Source of the DNA: DASYXZ01 sp035934315
Lineage (GTDB): Bacteria > Acidobacteriota > Terriglobia > UBA7540
Assembly (NCBI GenBank): GCA_035934315.1
Contig: DASYXZ010000019.1
Span: 1 to 46,975 of the forward strand
Direction: 5' to 3'
DNA length: 46,975 bases
Part shown: in pieces, positions 24,874 through 33,162 of the stretch
Layout of the letters: each line of letters begins with the position of its first letter
Position numbering within the stretch: position 1 is the stretch's first letter
Position numbers and translations under genes: made by a program
The notes under the pieces: generated by a model
The model's input: only the letters and a program-made list of their open reading frames with translations
What the model was told of the DNA's origin: nothing
The model's database searches: none

Positions 24874-26424
24874 TTAGAGTGGTATATTCCCATGTTTCTT
24901 CGGCGGGTTGGTATCGCGTTTGGTTTCGAGCATTTTCAATGCGGCAATCAGTTTGGGCCGGGTATCGCGCGGTTCAATGACAGCGTCCACGTAGCCGCGC
25001 TCCGCGGCCACGTAAGGGTTGGCAAAGCGGTGACGGAATTCTTCTATTTTTTCACGGCGCATTTGTTCGGGGTTATCGGCGTTTTGCAGCTCGCGCCGGT
25101 AAACAATATTGACGGCGCCCTCGGGTCCCATCACGGCAATCTCCGCCGTGGGGTAGGCAAAGTTCACGTCGGTGCGGATATGCTTGGAAGACATCACGCA
25201 GTAGGCGCCGCCATAGGCCTTGCGAGTGATCACGGTAATCTTTGGGACAGTGGCTTCCGCATAGGCGTAGAGCAATTTCGCGCCCTGGCGGATGATGCCA
25301 CCAAATTCCTGCTGCGTGCCGGGAAGGAATCCGGGAACATCCTCGAAGGTGATGAGAGGAATATTGAACGCGTCGCAGAATCGAATGAAGCGCGCGCCTT
25401 TAACCGAAGCATTGATGTCCAAACACCCGGCGAGGAATGCCGGCTGGTTGGCGACGATCCCAACGCTAAGTCCGCCCAGGCGCGCGAATCCCACCACAAT
25501 ATTTTTGGCGAAATGCTCGTGGACCTCTAGAAAATATCCATCGTCCACGACGCGATGCAGGATTTCCTTAATGTCGTAGGGCCGGTCAGATTCCGCGGGC
25601 ACCAGAGTGTCCAGCGTCTCATCGCGGCGGTCGGGTGGATCGGTTGACTCAATGGCCGGCGGATCTTCCCGGTTGTTCTGCGGCATGAAAGAGAGCAACT
25701 CGCGAATCAGCGCCAGGCAGTCCGCGTCGTCTCGCGTTAGAAAATGGGCGACACCGCTCACCGAGTTGTGTGTTATGGGCCCGCCCAATTCTTCCTTGGT
25801 GACGTCCTCATGCATCACGGTTTTGATGACGTCGGGCCCGGTGACAAACATGTAACTCGATTTCTCAACCATCAAAGTGAAATCAGTGATGGCGGGGGAA
25901 TAAACCGCGCCGCCGGCGCAGGGGCCCATGATGGCGGAAAGTTGCGGGATGACGCCGCTGGCCAGCGTGTTGCGCAGGAAAATATCCGCGTAGCCGGCCA
26001 GCGACGCCACGCCTTCCTGAATGCGCGCCCCGCCTGAATCGTTCAGTCCGACGATGGGCGCGCCTGCCTTCATGGCCAGGTCCATGATCTTGCAAATCTT
26101 GGCGGCGTTGGACTCGCTCAGCGAGCCTCCGAAGACGGTGAAATCCTGGGCAAAGCCAAAAGTCAACCGGCCTTCGATTCGGCCATATCCCGCCACCACC
26201 CCGTCGCCCGGGATATGCTGCTCCGCCATGCCAAAATCCTGGCAGCGATGCTCAACGAGCTTGTCGATTTCCTCAAACGTTCCTTCATCAAAAAGCAGCT
26301 CGATGCGCTGGCGCGCGGGGATTTTGCCTTCGGATTTTTGGCGGGCGCGACGTTCTTCGCCCCCACCGGAATCGGCGCGGAGGTTTCGCTGGCGCAGCTC
26401 TTCGAGTTTTTTCTGGTAGGTCAT
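24874..26424 (-). CDS. Acyl-CoA carboxylase, carboxyltransferase (PccB/MMDA-like) subunit
   Basis: 516 residues. Transfers the carboxyl from biotin to an acyl-CoA, probably propionyl-CoA. The two crotonase-like halves are both present: the first with GLNDSGGARIQEGVASLAGY (about 130-150) and GPCAGGAVYSPAITDF, the second with EDVPGFLPGTQQEFGGIIR (about 365-385), GAYCVMSS and a MGPEGAVNIVYRREL stretch. It is long like PccB and 12S transcarboxylase, unlike AccA or AccD. The genome also has accD at 34635-35486, so this set probably serves propionate or branched-chain metabolism and not fatty acid synthesis. It leads the three-gene unit. Confidence 0.95.
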   Translation of the reverse strand: MTYQKKLEELRQRNLRADSGGGEERRARQKSEGKIPARQRIELLFDEGTFEEIDKLVEHRCQDFGMAEQHIPGDGVVAGYGRIEGRLTFGFAQDFTVFGGSLSESNAAKICKIMDLAMKAGAPIVGLNDSGGARIQEGVASLAGYADIFLRNTLASGVIPQLSAIMGPCAGGAVYSPAITDFTLMVEKSSYMFVTGPDVIKTVMHEDVTKEELGGPITHNSVSGVAHFLTRDDADCLALIRELLSFMPQNNREDPPAIESTDPPDRRDETLDTLVPAESDRPYDIKEILHRVVDDGYFLEVHEHFAKNIVVGFARLGGLSVGIVANQPAFLAGCLDINASVKGARFIRFCDAFNIPLITFEDVPGFLPGTQQEFGGIIRQGAKLLYAYAEATVPKITVITRKAYGGAYCVMSSKHIRTDVNFAYPTAEIAVMGPEGAVNIVYRRELQNADNPEQMRREKIEEFRHRFANPYVAAERGYVDAVIEPRDTRPKLIAALKMLETKRDTNPPKKHGNIPL

Positions 26425-26481
26425 GGGATGAAATTCATTCGGCGAGCGTGTACCGCTTCAGGTCAAGCTTCCAAATCAGTT

Positions 26482-26982
26482 TTAAGTTTTCTTCACCGCC
26501 TCACCGGCAGTCTCATCCAATTCAGCCCGCGAAGGGGGCGGGGGAGAAAATACCAGCAAGCCCGACCATTCTTCGCACGCGACAATGGAATTGCCCGGTT
26601 GGTCGACCATATATTTTACTCTCACCATTTGCCCGGTCGCTTGACGAACTTGGACCACGACGCCGGGCAGAGCGTGAATATCCTGGGCCGCTTCATACTT
26701 CACACTTGCGACTTCGTATTTGAAAACCACCAAACGGGCGCCCTGCCTGCCGGGCTGCGGCTCGAGCAGGTCCACGATCTGACCGTAGGTCACGCGCCCA
26801 CGCCGATTGATATCGAGCCGCCGAAGGCGCTCAAGTTCTTCCGGAGTCTTATGCCGCCTGCGGACTATCAAAATTATACCCAAGGCCAAGGTCAAGACCA
26901 CAGCGGCGGCAGCCATGAGAATGGCCGCTAAATGGGGTGAAGCGCCTATTCTAAAAACAATATCGAGGATAGCCTTTTTCAT
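26482..26982 (-). CDS. Small single-pass membrane protein, unrecognised
   Basis: 166 residues. A membrane helix (about 18-40, LAAILMAAAAVVLTLALGIILIV) is followed by a basic stretch (RRRHKTPEELERLRR) and a soluble domain (about 50-150) with a beta-rich pattern: RRGRVTYGQIVDLLEP, VVFKYEVASVKYEAAQDI, then GQMVRVKYMVDQPGNSIVAC. The VxVKYxVxxPxNSIVxC core resembles DUF3592-like or membrane-linked beta-sandwich proteins. Start at 26982 (MKKAILD) is chosen as it gives a normal N-terminus, though the ribosome site is weak. Function unknown. It is 57 bases before the PccB-like gene start, in the same direction. Confidence 0.68.
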   Translation of the reverse strand: MKKAILDIVFRIGASPHLAAILMAAAAVVLTLALGIILIVRRRHKTPEELERLRRLDINRRGRVTYGQIVDLLEPQPGRQGARLVVFKYEVASVKYEAAQDIHALPGVVVQVRQATGQMVRVKYMVDQPGNSIVACEEWSGLLVFSPPPPSRAELDETAGEAVKKT

Positions 26983-27068
26983 CGCAACCGTGTGAACGCG
27001 CACTCGTGGATTATAACATTCCGCCGGGGAGAGCATGACGCCGTTGCGACCCGGGGCCTTTCGGAGGG

Positions 27069-28247
27069 TCAGTGGGTTTCGACCGCGGCCTCCGCAGAGG
27101 GAGAGCTTTCGTTGTGGGTTAAGTCAACTGATGTCACGCGATAAAAATATTGATGCCCCATTTGAACCGAACGGTCCTCATACGTCGGGGTGCGCAGCAA
27201 TTCCCCGTTGATTTTCTGTGGCACGCCATCCTTTTCACGCCGATAAACGTTGTAGCCGGCGAGGTCAGGCTCCCGGTTGGCTGTCCATACCAACTCCACA
27301 GCGTCCGCGGAAAACAGGGCGGAGACATTTACCGGCGGCGCTGGAGGGAAAGTGTCATGAGGGATAATCGGAACGATCGCCGAATCCTCACTCTCTGCCA
27401 CTTGATCGCCCTGTTTGAAAACAGCGCGAACTTTATAGAAATAATTTTGACCAAATACGAAGTTGGAATCGGAAAATGTGGGAGCGGCAGATTCGCCCCG
27501 TATCTGGAAACTCGAGGGCTTTCCCGTTTGGCTCCAATAGACGCGATAGCCGGAAAGCGTTGTGAGAGCGCGGCCGCTCAGGCTGCTTCTGGGAGGTGCC
27601 CAGTCAAGAACCAACGCCTTCTCCGTCGTTTTAATTTGGAGATTCTCAACCGGGCCGGAAACATCCAGGAGGGTGGCTCGAACGATGTTGGAGGGTTCGC
27701 TCTCCAACGCATGGTTGCGAAATCCGTGGGTAAGCCCGCGAACCGAGAAGGTAAAACTTGCGCCCAGTAATTGGGCAAACTCTGGGTCTGAAAAGCGAGC
27801 CAGGTATTTAATTTTTCCGCCCTCGGAAAATTGATCCAAGTCGTGGGTGGATAAAGTGATCCAGGCGCCGGAGCCTGGAGGTGTAGCAGAAAGCCTCTCT
27901 CCTGGTTTCGTGGTGGTGCGGAAGATTTCGATTTCCAGCGGTTTGGTCAACCGCTCGCCGTCAGTCGCGTTCGTCGGGCGGGTAAAAGTCAGTTCGAGCG
28001 CCGGTCCCTTTTGAGCGATGGCCAAATCCGAAATTCGCACCGGTTGCTCGATGCGAGGAGGCCTGGGAGGCCCCGACACGCCGCAGGCGAGAAATAATCC
28101 GCTGATCGCACAGAATAAAAACGGGAGGCACGCCCGCAGATTTCCTTGCCCTGAATCGCGATGTAATGGGGTCGGCAAAATCTGCAAAATCCGGGTGTTG
28201 GACAAAGGCTTAAAGAATGTAACGACTGAGGTCCTGATTTTTGACAA
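27069..28247 (-). CDS. Fibronectin type III-domain lipoprotein
   Basis: Up to 392 residues. A lipobox LFLAC (Cys55 in the longest form) is followed by Pro-rich and repeated beta-sandwich sequence. Two FnIII-like units are clear: about 180-285 (VENLQIKTTEKALVLDWAP, then YRVYWS and YFYKVRAV) and 297-392 (PPVNVSALFSADAVELVW, then YNVYRRE and YFYRVTSVD). The start is uncertain: the frame opens at a TTG (28247) inside the 3' end of hslU, 38 bases before its stop, with an over-long leader; TTG codons near residues 21 and 24 would give a normal signal peptide. It is probably surface or periplasm-anchored and may bind proteins or glycans. It shares direction with hslV-hslU. Confidence 0.8.
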   Translation of the reverse strand: MSKIRTSVVTFFKPLSNTRILQILPTPLHRDSGQGNLRACLPFLFCAISGLFLACGVSGPPRPPRIEQPVRISDLAIAQKGPALELTFTRPTNATDGERLTKPLEIEIFRTTTKPGERLSATPPGSGAWITLSTHDLDQFSEGGKIKYLARFSDPEFAQLLGASFTFSVRGLTHGFRNHALESEPSNIVRATLLDVSGPVENLQIKTTEKALVLDWAPPRSSLSGRALTTLSGYRVYWSQTGKPSSFQIRGESAAPTFSDSNFVFGQNYFYKVRAVFKQGDQVAESEDSAIVPIIPHDTFPPAPPVNVSALFSADAVELVWTANREPDLAGYNVYRREKDGVPQKINGELLRTPTYEDRSVQMGHQYFYRVTSVDLTHNESSPSAEAAVETH

Positions 28248-29613
28248 TTTCCGCCAACTGCTTCTGGACGTAAACGTTGTCGATACGCACAGTTTTTTTC
28301 TTCAGGTCCGGACCTTCGAATGATATCTCATCCAGAAGTTTTTCCATGATTGTGTGCAAGCGGCGCGCTCCAATGTTTTCCGTCTGTTCATTGACTCGGG
28401 CGGCAAACTCGGCGATTCCTTCCAGCGCGTCATCAGTAAATGAAAGTTTGATACCTTCCGTTTCCAGCAGCGCAATATATTGCTTTACTAATGCGCTTTT
28501 TGGTTCCTTCAGGATGCGGATGAAATCCTGCACGGAAAGCGTGTGAAGTTCCACGCGGATGGGAAATCGTCCCTGGAGTTCCGGGATGAGGTCAGAAGGC
28601 TTGCTGACGTGAAAAGCCCCGGCGGCGATAAAAAGAATGTGATCGGTCCGGATCATCCCGTATCGCGTGTTGACGGTCGTTCCTTCCACGATAGGCAGGA
28701 TGTCCCGCTGAACGCCTTCGCGACTGACTTCCGGGCCGTGGCCATGCTCGCGGCCGGCGATTTTATCAATTTCGTCGATGAAAATTATGCCCGACTGCTC
28801 GGTGCGCTCCACGGCGGTGCGCGTCACCTGGTCCATATCAATCAATTTATTTTCTTCTTCCTGAATCAGATATTCCATCGCTTCCGTCACGCGCATCTTT
28901 CGCTTTTTGGTTTTTTGACCAAAGAGCCCGGGAAGCATGTCCTTGATATTGATGTCCATCTCCTCGATGCCCTGGGAGGAGATAATTTCAAAAGCGGGGA
29001 AATTTCGCTCGCGGACTTCCACTTCTACCTGACGCTCATCCAATTTTCCTTCGCGGAGCTGGGCGCGCAATTTTTCCCGCGTGCGCTGGAACTGCTCGGC
29101 GGCCGATGCGCCCTCATTGTTTTCACCTGCCGGCTTTTCATGGCGGCTGACGGGCGGCGGAGGCAGCAGGAGGTCCAACAAACGTTCTTCGGCGTTTTGC
29201 TCGGCCTTTTCCGCCACTTCGTCCAGCTTTTCTTCACGCACCATGTCAATGGAAATTTCCACCAGGTCGCGAATCATGGATTCCACATCGCGGCCCACGT
29301 ATCCCACCTCCGTAAAACGCGAAGCTTCCACTTTGAGAAAGGGAGAATTGGCCAGGCGCGCCAGGCGGCGTGCGATTTCAGTCTTCCCCACTCCCGTCGG
29401 CCCAATCATGATGATATTCTTGGGCAGGATTTCTTCCGCCAGATCCTCAGGCAATTTTTGGCGGCGCATCCGGTTTCGCAAGGCGACGGCGACGGAGCGC
29501 TTGGCCTCGGGCTGGCCCACCACGTGCTTGTCCAGCTCGGCCACGATCTGGCGCGGCGTCATTTCATCCAGCGCGGCCGCGTTCTCAGCGGTTTCAGGCA
29601 AATAGAAAACCAT
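28210..29613 (-). CDS. hslU: ATP-dependent protease ATPase subunit HslU
   Basis: 467 residues. AAA+ unfoldase that feeds protein to HslV. Walker A GPTGVGKT at 71-78, Walker B IIFIDEID near 275, the I-domain insert (about 130-250, charged and helical) and the C-terminal domain with NIGARRLHTIMEKLLDEISFE. The end is RYIL, as is typical since the C-terminus docks HslV. ATG at 29613 has AAAGGA 12 nt upstream; the conserved core starts at Met18 (MTPRQIVAELDKHVVGQ), which may be the true start. It is 131 bases after hslV; an AT-rich stretch with repeated TCAAT/TGATT lies between. Confidence 0.97.
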   Translation of the reverse strand: MVFYLPETAENAAALDEMTPRQIVAELDKHVVGQPEAKRSVAVALRNRMRRQKLPEDLAEEILPKNIIMIGPTGVGKTEIARRLARLANSPFLKVEASRFTEVGYVGRDVESMIRDLVEISIDMVREEKLDEVAEKAEQNAEERLLDLLLPPPPVSRHEKPAGENNEGASAAEQFQRTREKLRAQLREGKLDERQVEVEVRERNFPAFEIISSQGIEEMDINIKDMLPGLFGQKTKKRKMRVTEAMEYLIQEEENKLIDMDQVTRTAVERTEQSGIIFIDEIDKIAGREHGHGPEVSREGVQRDILPIVEGTTVNTRYGMIRTDHILFIAAGAFHVSKPSDLIPELQGRFPIRVELHTLSVQDFIRILKEPKSALVKQYIALLETEGIKLSFTDDALEGIAEFAARVNEQTENIGARRLHTIMEKLLDEISFEGPDLKKKTVRIDNVYVQKQLAEIVKNQDLSRYIL

Positions 29614-29744
29614 TTAGAAAATATGTCCTTTGTCGTTGGTCAGGTTTGACTCATTGACTGATTCCGTGATTGAGTTTTTGAAATGGCGAAGTCAATTCTT
29701 CTTCCATGCACGCAATCGCTCAATCAGCAAATCATTCAATTCCA

Positions 29745-30287
29745 TCAGAGTTCTTCAATGACCACCTGCTCGTTGGTAAAGATACAAATCTGGCCCGCTA
29801 CGAGCATCGCTTCCTGGACGATTTCCCGCGCGCTGAGCTGAGTATGCCTGGCCAGAGCGCGTGCGGCGGCCAATGCGTAAGGGCCGCCCGATCCGATGGC
29901 CACGATGCCGTCGTCGGGCTCAATCACATCACCATTGCCGCTCACCAGATAAGTGTTTTTGTCGTCGCCGACCAAGAGGAGCGCCTCAAGGTGACGCAGG
30001 GCGCGATCGGTTCGCCAGTCTTTGGCCAGCTCTACCACGGCGCGGCTCAAATTGCCGTGATACTCTTCAAGCTTCTGCTCAAAGCGGGAGAACAGCGAGA
30101 GCGCGTCCGCGGTAGAACCCGCGAAACCGGCCACAATTTTGTCATTATAAAGGCGACGAATCTTTCGGGCCTTGGTTTTGACGATGCTCTCGCCCATCGT
30201 CACCTGGCCATCACCGCCCATCGCCAGTCGGCCCCCCCGGCGCACGCTCAGAATGGTTGTGCTGCGAACGGCTGATTTGTTTTTCAT
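29745..30287 (-). CDS. hslV: ATP-dependent protease peptidase subunit HslV
   Basis: 180 residues. Forms the proteolytic dodecamer capped by HslU. The catalytic Thr10 follows a nine-residue propeptide, in STTILSVRRGGRLAMGGDGQ; the mature protein starts TTI. The later FAGSTADALSLFSRFEQKLEEY and the GGPYALAAARAL motif are typical. AAAGG is 4 nt before ATG at 30287. The order hslV-hslU is the usual operon. Confidence 0.97.
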   Translation of the reverse strand: MKNKSAVRSTTILSVRRGGRLAMGGDGQVTMGESIVKTKARKIRRLYNDKIVAGFAGSTADALSLFSRFEQKLEEYHGNLSRAVVELAKDWRTDRALRHLEALLLVGDDKNTYLVSGNGDVIEPDDGIVAIGSGGPYALAAARALARHTQLSAREIVQEAMLVAGQICIFTNEQVVIEEL

Positions 30288-30362
30288 CGAACCTTTAGTT
30301 TACCACCAGAACCGGCTTTGTGGGATGACTTCTCCGTGACGAAGCGGAATGGGGCCCCTATT

Positions 30363-30695
30363 TTATAGTTTCCCCCAGAACGCGAATCCCACGGCGCCCA
30401 GGACGCAGACGAAAGATAGAACGTAATTCCATCGCGGCGGCTCCCCTAAATAGAAATAAGCAAAAATGGCGAAAACGACGAGCGTAATAATTTCTTGAAT
30501 AATCTTGAGCTGGTAGCCGGTGAATTCTCCATACCCGATGCGGTTTGCCGGCACCTGGAAGCAATATTCCGCCAGAGCAATCAGCCAACTCACCAGGATG
30601 GCGGCGATCAGCGGCTTGTTCCTGTATTTCAAGTGGCCGTACCATGCCAGGGTCATGAATGTGTTGGAAACGATCAAAAGCAAAATGGTGAGCAT
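30363..30695 (-). CDS. DUF486 membrane protein
   Basis: 110 residues with four membrane helices (about 2-20, 28-45, 65-85, 92-108). The sequence MLTILLLIVSNTFMTLAWYGHLKY and the central WLIALAEYCFQVPANRIGY are the DUF486 signature; the family is loosely related to small multidrug-resistance and DMT transporters but has no known substrate. AAAGGAGCTCTGG precedes ATG at 30695. It is 75 bases before hslV, so it may share that transcript. Confidence 0.88.
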   Translation of the reverse strand: MLTILLLIVSNTFMTLAWYGHLKYRNKPLIAAILVSWLIALAEYCFQVPANRIGYGEFTGYQLKIIQEIITLVVFAIFAYFYLGEPPRWNYVLSFVCVLGAVGFAFWGKL

Positions 30696-30782
30696 CCAGA
30701 GCTCCTTTGAATTTGGGATCGTTCATGGGGTGGATCGGCGCCATCGGGGTTCAGCGACGGGCGCGCAACGCGCATTTTGGAA

Positions 30783-31586
30783 TTACTTTTTATCTGCCGC
30801 AAAGTAGCCGGCGGGATAACTCTCATCGTACTTGGCGGTGTTGCGATAAGTTTCTGAAACGCGCTCGTCGTTTAGAAAACGAGTGATGTGCATGGGTGTC
30901 TGAATCCCCTGTATTCTCTGATAATCGCCGTAAACATCCGCGTATTCGTCCCAATCATCTCCGGCGGCATTTCGCGCGCGGTAGGTAATGCGAATGGGCA
31001 GGTAGGTTAAATGGTTAATAAATAATTTTATCCGGACCTGGCGGGCATCCACCAGGGTCAAGACGCGGGCGGGAAGCTGGTCCACGAAATCCGATCCGTC
31101 GTCCTGGATCAGCATCCCGGGCTCATGGATGCGCACCCGCAAAAGATTTTCAAGGCTGTAGCGGTTTATGATTTGCCAGCGGCGAAGATCCTCCGGCCGC
31201 TGTTGGATTGTGCCGTATCGGTCCACTTCCCAACCCTGGTCGCCGTTATTGATTAGGGTCACCGGCTTTTTTTTACCGTAGGAAAAGCGGCGCTTGTCTG
31301 GATATTCCACCGCACTGACGAAAGGCGCAAAGCCGGCAGTTTGATCGTCGGAGATGGTGAAAGCCCTGCCCGATGTAGTCAACCGTTTGAAAGCGAGAAA
31401 AGAGGCGCCTCCCAGCACCTGCATCGTCTTATCCAGAAGCGCCTGCGCTTTGGGCTCAATCACTGACGGCCGGGCTGCAACTTCCGATGAATGTTGTGAC
31501 GCGTTCAGCCTCAGTCCGGAAATCGCCAGCAGGCTCAGCGTCAACCATAGCGGTGATAACTCCCGGCCCAATCGACGCCTAGCCAC
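30783..31586 (-). CDS. Exported protein resembling outer-membrane lipoprotein-sorting proteins (LolA/LolB fold)
   Basis: About 267 residues. An N-terminal signal segment (LSPLWLTLSLLAISGLRLNAS) is followed by a beta-strand-rich domain with the features of the LolA-like family: VEYPDKRRFSYGKKKPVTLINNGDQGW, YDYSL-like ENLLRVR, then LPIRITYRA and DEYADVYGDYQ. Such proteins bind lipid-like ligands in Acidobacteriota, mostly unstudied. The start is put at GTG 31586, 11 nt after GGAGG; an ATG further up (31610) overlaps the SDR gene by 32 bases. It is the last gene of the accD-folC-plsC-SDR unit. Confidence 0.75.
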   Translation of the reverse strand: MARRRLGRELSPLWLTLSLLAISGLRLNASQHSSEVAARPSVIEPKAQALLDKTMQVLGGASFLAFKRLTTSGRAFTISDDQTAGFAPFVSAVEYPDKRRFSYGKKKPVTLINNGDQGWEVDRYGTIQQRPEDLRRWQIINRYSLENLLRVRIHEPGMLIQDDGSDFVDQLPARVLTLVDARQVRIKLFINHLTYLPIRITYRARNAAGDDWDEYADVYGDYQRIQGIQTPMHITRFLNDERVSETYRNTAKYDESYPAGYFAADKK

Positions 31587-32346
31587 AGAGAACGTTTCCT
31601 CCATTGACATTCAAAATCTCTCCCGTAATGTAAGATGCCATTTCCGAGGCCAGGAAAAGTATGGGCTGGGCGATTTCCTCCGGGCGCGCGAAGCGGCGCA
31701 GCGGAATGGAGGCGACAGCCTTGCGAAATTCCCGCCGATCTTGCTTTACTGGGTCGCACATCTCAGTGTCCACCCAGCCGGGCGCCACACAATTCACCCG
31801 GATATTGTGCCCCGCCAGTTCGGTCGATAGGCCCTTCACCAGACTGATCACGCCGCCCTTGCTGGCCCCGTAATGAGTGTGGAACGCCTCGCCGCGTTGT
31901 CCGGCAGTGGAGGAGACCACGATGATGCGCCCGCCCTTTTTCCCAATCATGTGGGGGACGGCGTGGTGAATCACCGAATAGACACCTTTAAGATTTACGT
32001 CCATCATTTCATCCCATTGTATTTCGGTCAGCTTGTCGATGGGCGCGGGCTTTGTGTTCCAGATCCCTGCGTTGGCCACCAATACATCAACCCGGCCGAA
32101 CCGGTGGATGGCCGCGCTAATTAGTTTTTTTGCATCTGCCATTTTTGAGAGCTCGGCGCGGACGGCAATCACCGGTCCGGGGTATGCCCTGGAACGGTGC
32201 ACCACTTCCTTTGCTTCGCGGGCCGCATTCCGGTAACTGAATACGATTCGGGCGCCGGCCTCCGCGAAAGCCGCCACGGTGGCGGCGCCGATGCCCCGCG
32301 AGCCGCCCGTGATCACTGCGACCTGGTTTTTAATGGTAAGTTGCAT
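31579..32346 (-). CDS. Short-chain dehydrogenase/reductase (FabG-like)
   Basis: 255 residues. NAD(P)-dependent oxidoreductase. TGGSRGIG (13-20) binds the cofactor; NAGIW near 90, catalytic Ser in VVSSTAGQRGE (about 143) and YGASK (about 157-161) are all intact. The C-terminal ILNVNGG is typical of the FabG-like group. The position between plsC and a LolA-like gene suggests a role in lipid metabolism, but the substrate cannot be read from the sequence. It starts 23 bases after plsC and overlaps the next gene by 8 bases. No good Shine-Dalgarno. Confidence 0.92.
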   Translation of the reverse strand: MQLTIKNQVAVITGGSRGIGAATVAAFAEAGARIVFSYRNAAREAKEVVHRSRAYPGPVIAVRAELSKMADAKKLISAAIHRFGRVDVLVANAGIWNTKPAPIDKLTEIQWDEMMDVNLKGVYSVIHHAVPHMIGKKGGRIIVVSSTAGQRGEAFHTHYGASKGGVISLVKGLSTELAGHNIRVNCVAPGWVDTEMCDPVKQDRREFRKAVASIPLRRFARPEEIAQPILFLASEMASYITGEILNVNGGNVLCG

Positions 32347-32369
32347 GGCATCAATTGGTTATTTCCGGC

Positions 32370-33155
32370 TCAATTTCCCTCAGGCGGCGCGAGTCTGGAA
32401 ATAATTTGCTTCCGAACGCGTTCAGAAAGTGAGTCCACGTCATCAAGCGTCAGACCCGCGGTGGAGATCGGCGCATGGATAATCATCTCCGTCTGCCCGG
32501 GCCGCACATGGTAAGTATCCGGCTTCAGGACGGCTCGCGTTCCATTCAGGGTGATTGGAACGATGGGCACGCCGGAACGAATCGCCAGATAAAAACTTCC
32601 GCCCTTAAACCGCAGCATCTCTTTGGTTCGGCTGCGGCCGCCTTCGGGAAACATAACGACGGAATTGCCCTCGCGAATTCTTTTGGCTGCCTGGTCAAAA
32701 CCCTTTAAGGCTTCCCGCGGCCGCTGGCGGTCAATGGGGATGTGGCCTGAGCGTCGCAGGTGCCAGCCCAGGAAGGGAAGATGAAATAGAGAGCGCTTGG
32801 CCAAAAACCGAAATTGAATGGGCAGGTTGACGAAGAGGATCGGAATGTCCATGGCGCTCGGATGGTTGGCGCAATAGATCATGGTTTCGCGTGCGTGCAC
32901 GTTTTCGAGTCCTTGAACTTTCACGCGGATGCCGCTGGTTTTCAAAATGAGCCATGACCACCATCGCGCGCACCGGTGCTGCCATCGGCCGCCGCTGTCC
33001 ACAATGGAGCCGCAGAGGGAGAGTGTTCCGCAGACGACGGTGTAAAAGTAGATGAGCGGGTTTGTGAAAACCAGCGAGCGCGCATAGCTTAAAACATATC
33101 TCGCCCCATGTTCCGTCAGGGCTTTCTTGGCGGGCATTGTGGAGGCCGTTTCCAT
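32370..33155 (-). CDS. plsC: 1-acyl-sn-glycerol-3-phosphate acyltransferase (PlsC family)
   Basis: 261 residues. Adds the second acyl chain in phosphatidic acid synthesis. The NHxxxxD motif is NHPSAMD (near 95-101); FPEGGRS near 165 and the PIVPITLNG segment near 190 are the other conserved blocks. One hydrophobic helix near the N-terminus (about 30-50) anchors it. It begins 7 bases after the folC stop, so it is probably co-transcribed. The first Met (33155) has no clear ribosome site; Met7 is possible. Confidence 0.93.
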   Translation of the reverse strand: METASTMPAKKALTEHGARYVLSYARSLVFTNPLIYFYTVVCGTLSLCGSIVDSGGRWQHRCARWWSWLILKTSGIRVKVQGLENVHARETMIYCANHPSAMDIPILFVNLPIQFRFLAKRSLFHLPFLGWHLRRSGHIPIDRQRPREALKGFDQAAKRIREGNSVVMFPEGGRSRTKEMLRFKGGSFYLAIRSGVPIVPITLNGTRAVLKPDTYHVRPGQTEMIIHAPISTAGLTLDDVDSLSERVRKQIISRLAPPEGN

Positions 33156-33162
33156 GCTTTAA

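Noticed and set aside
28543..29649. 368-codon plus-strand frame opposite hslU
   Set aside because: Complement of hslU; His/Phe/Leu-rich shadow without ribosome site.
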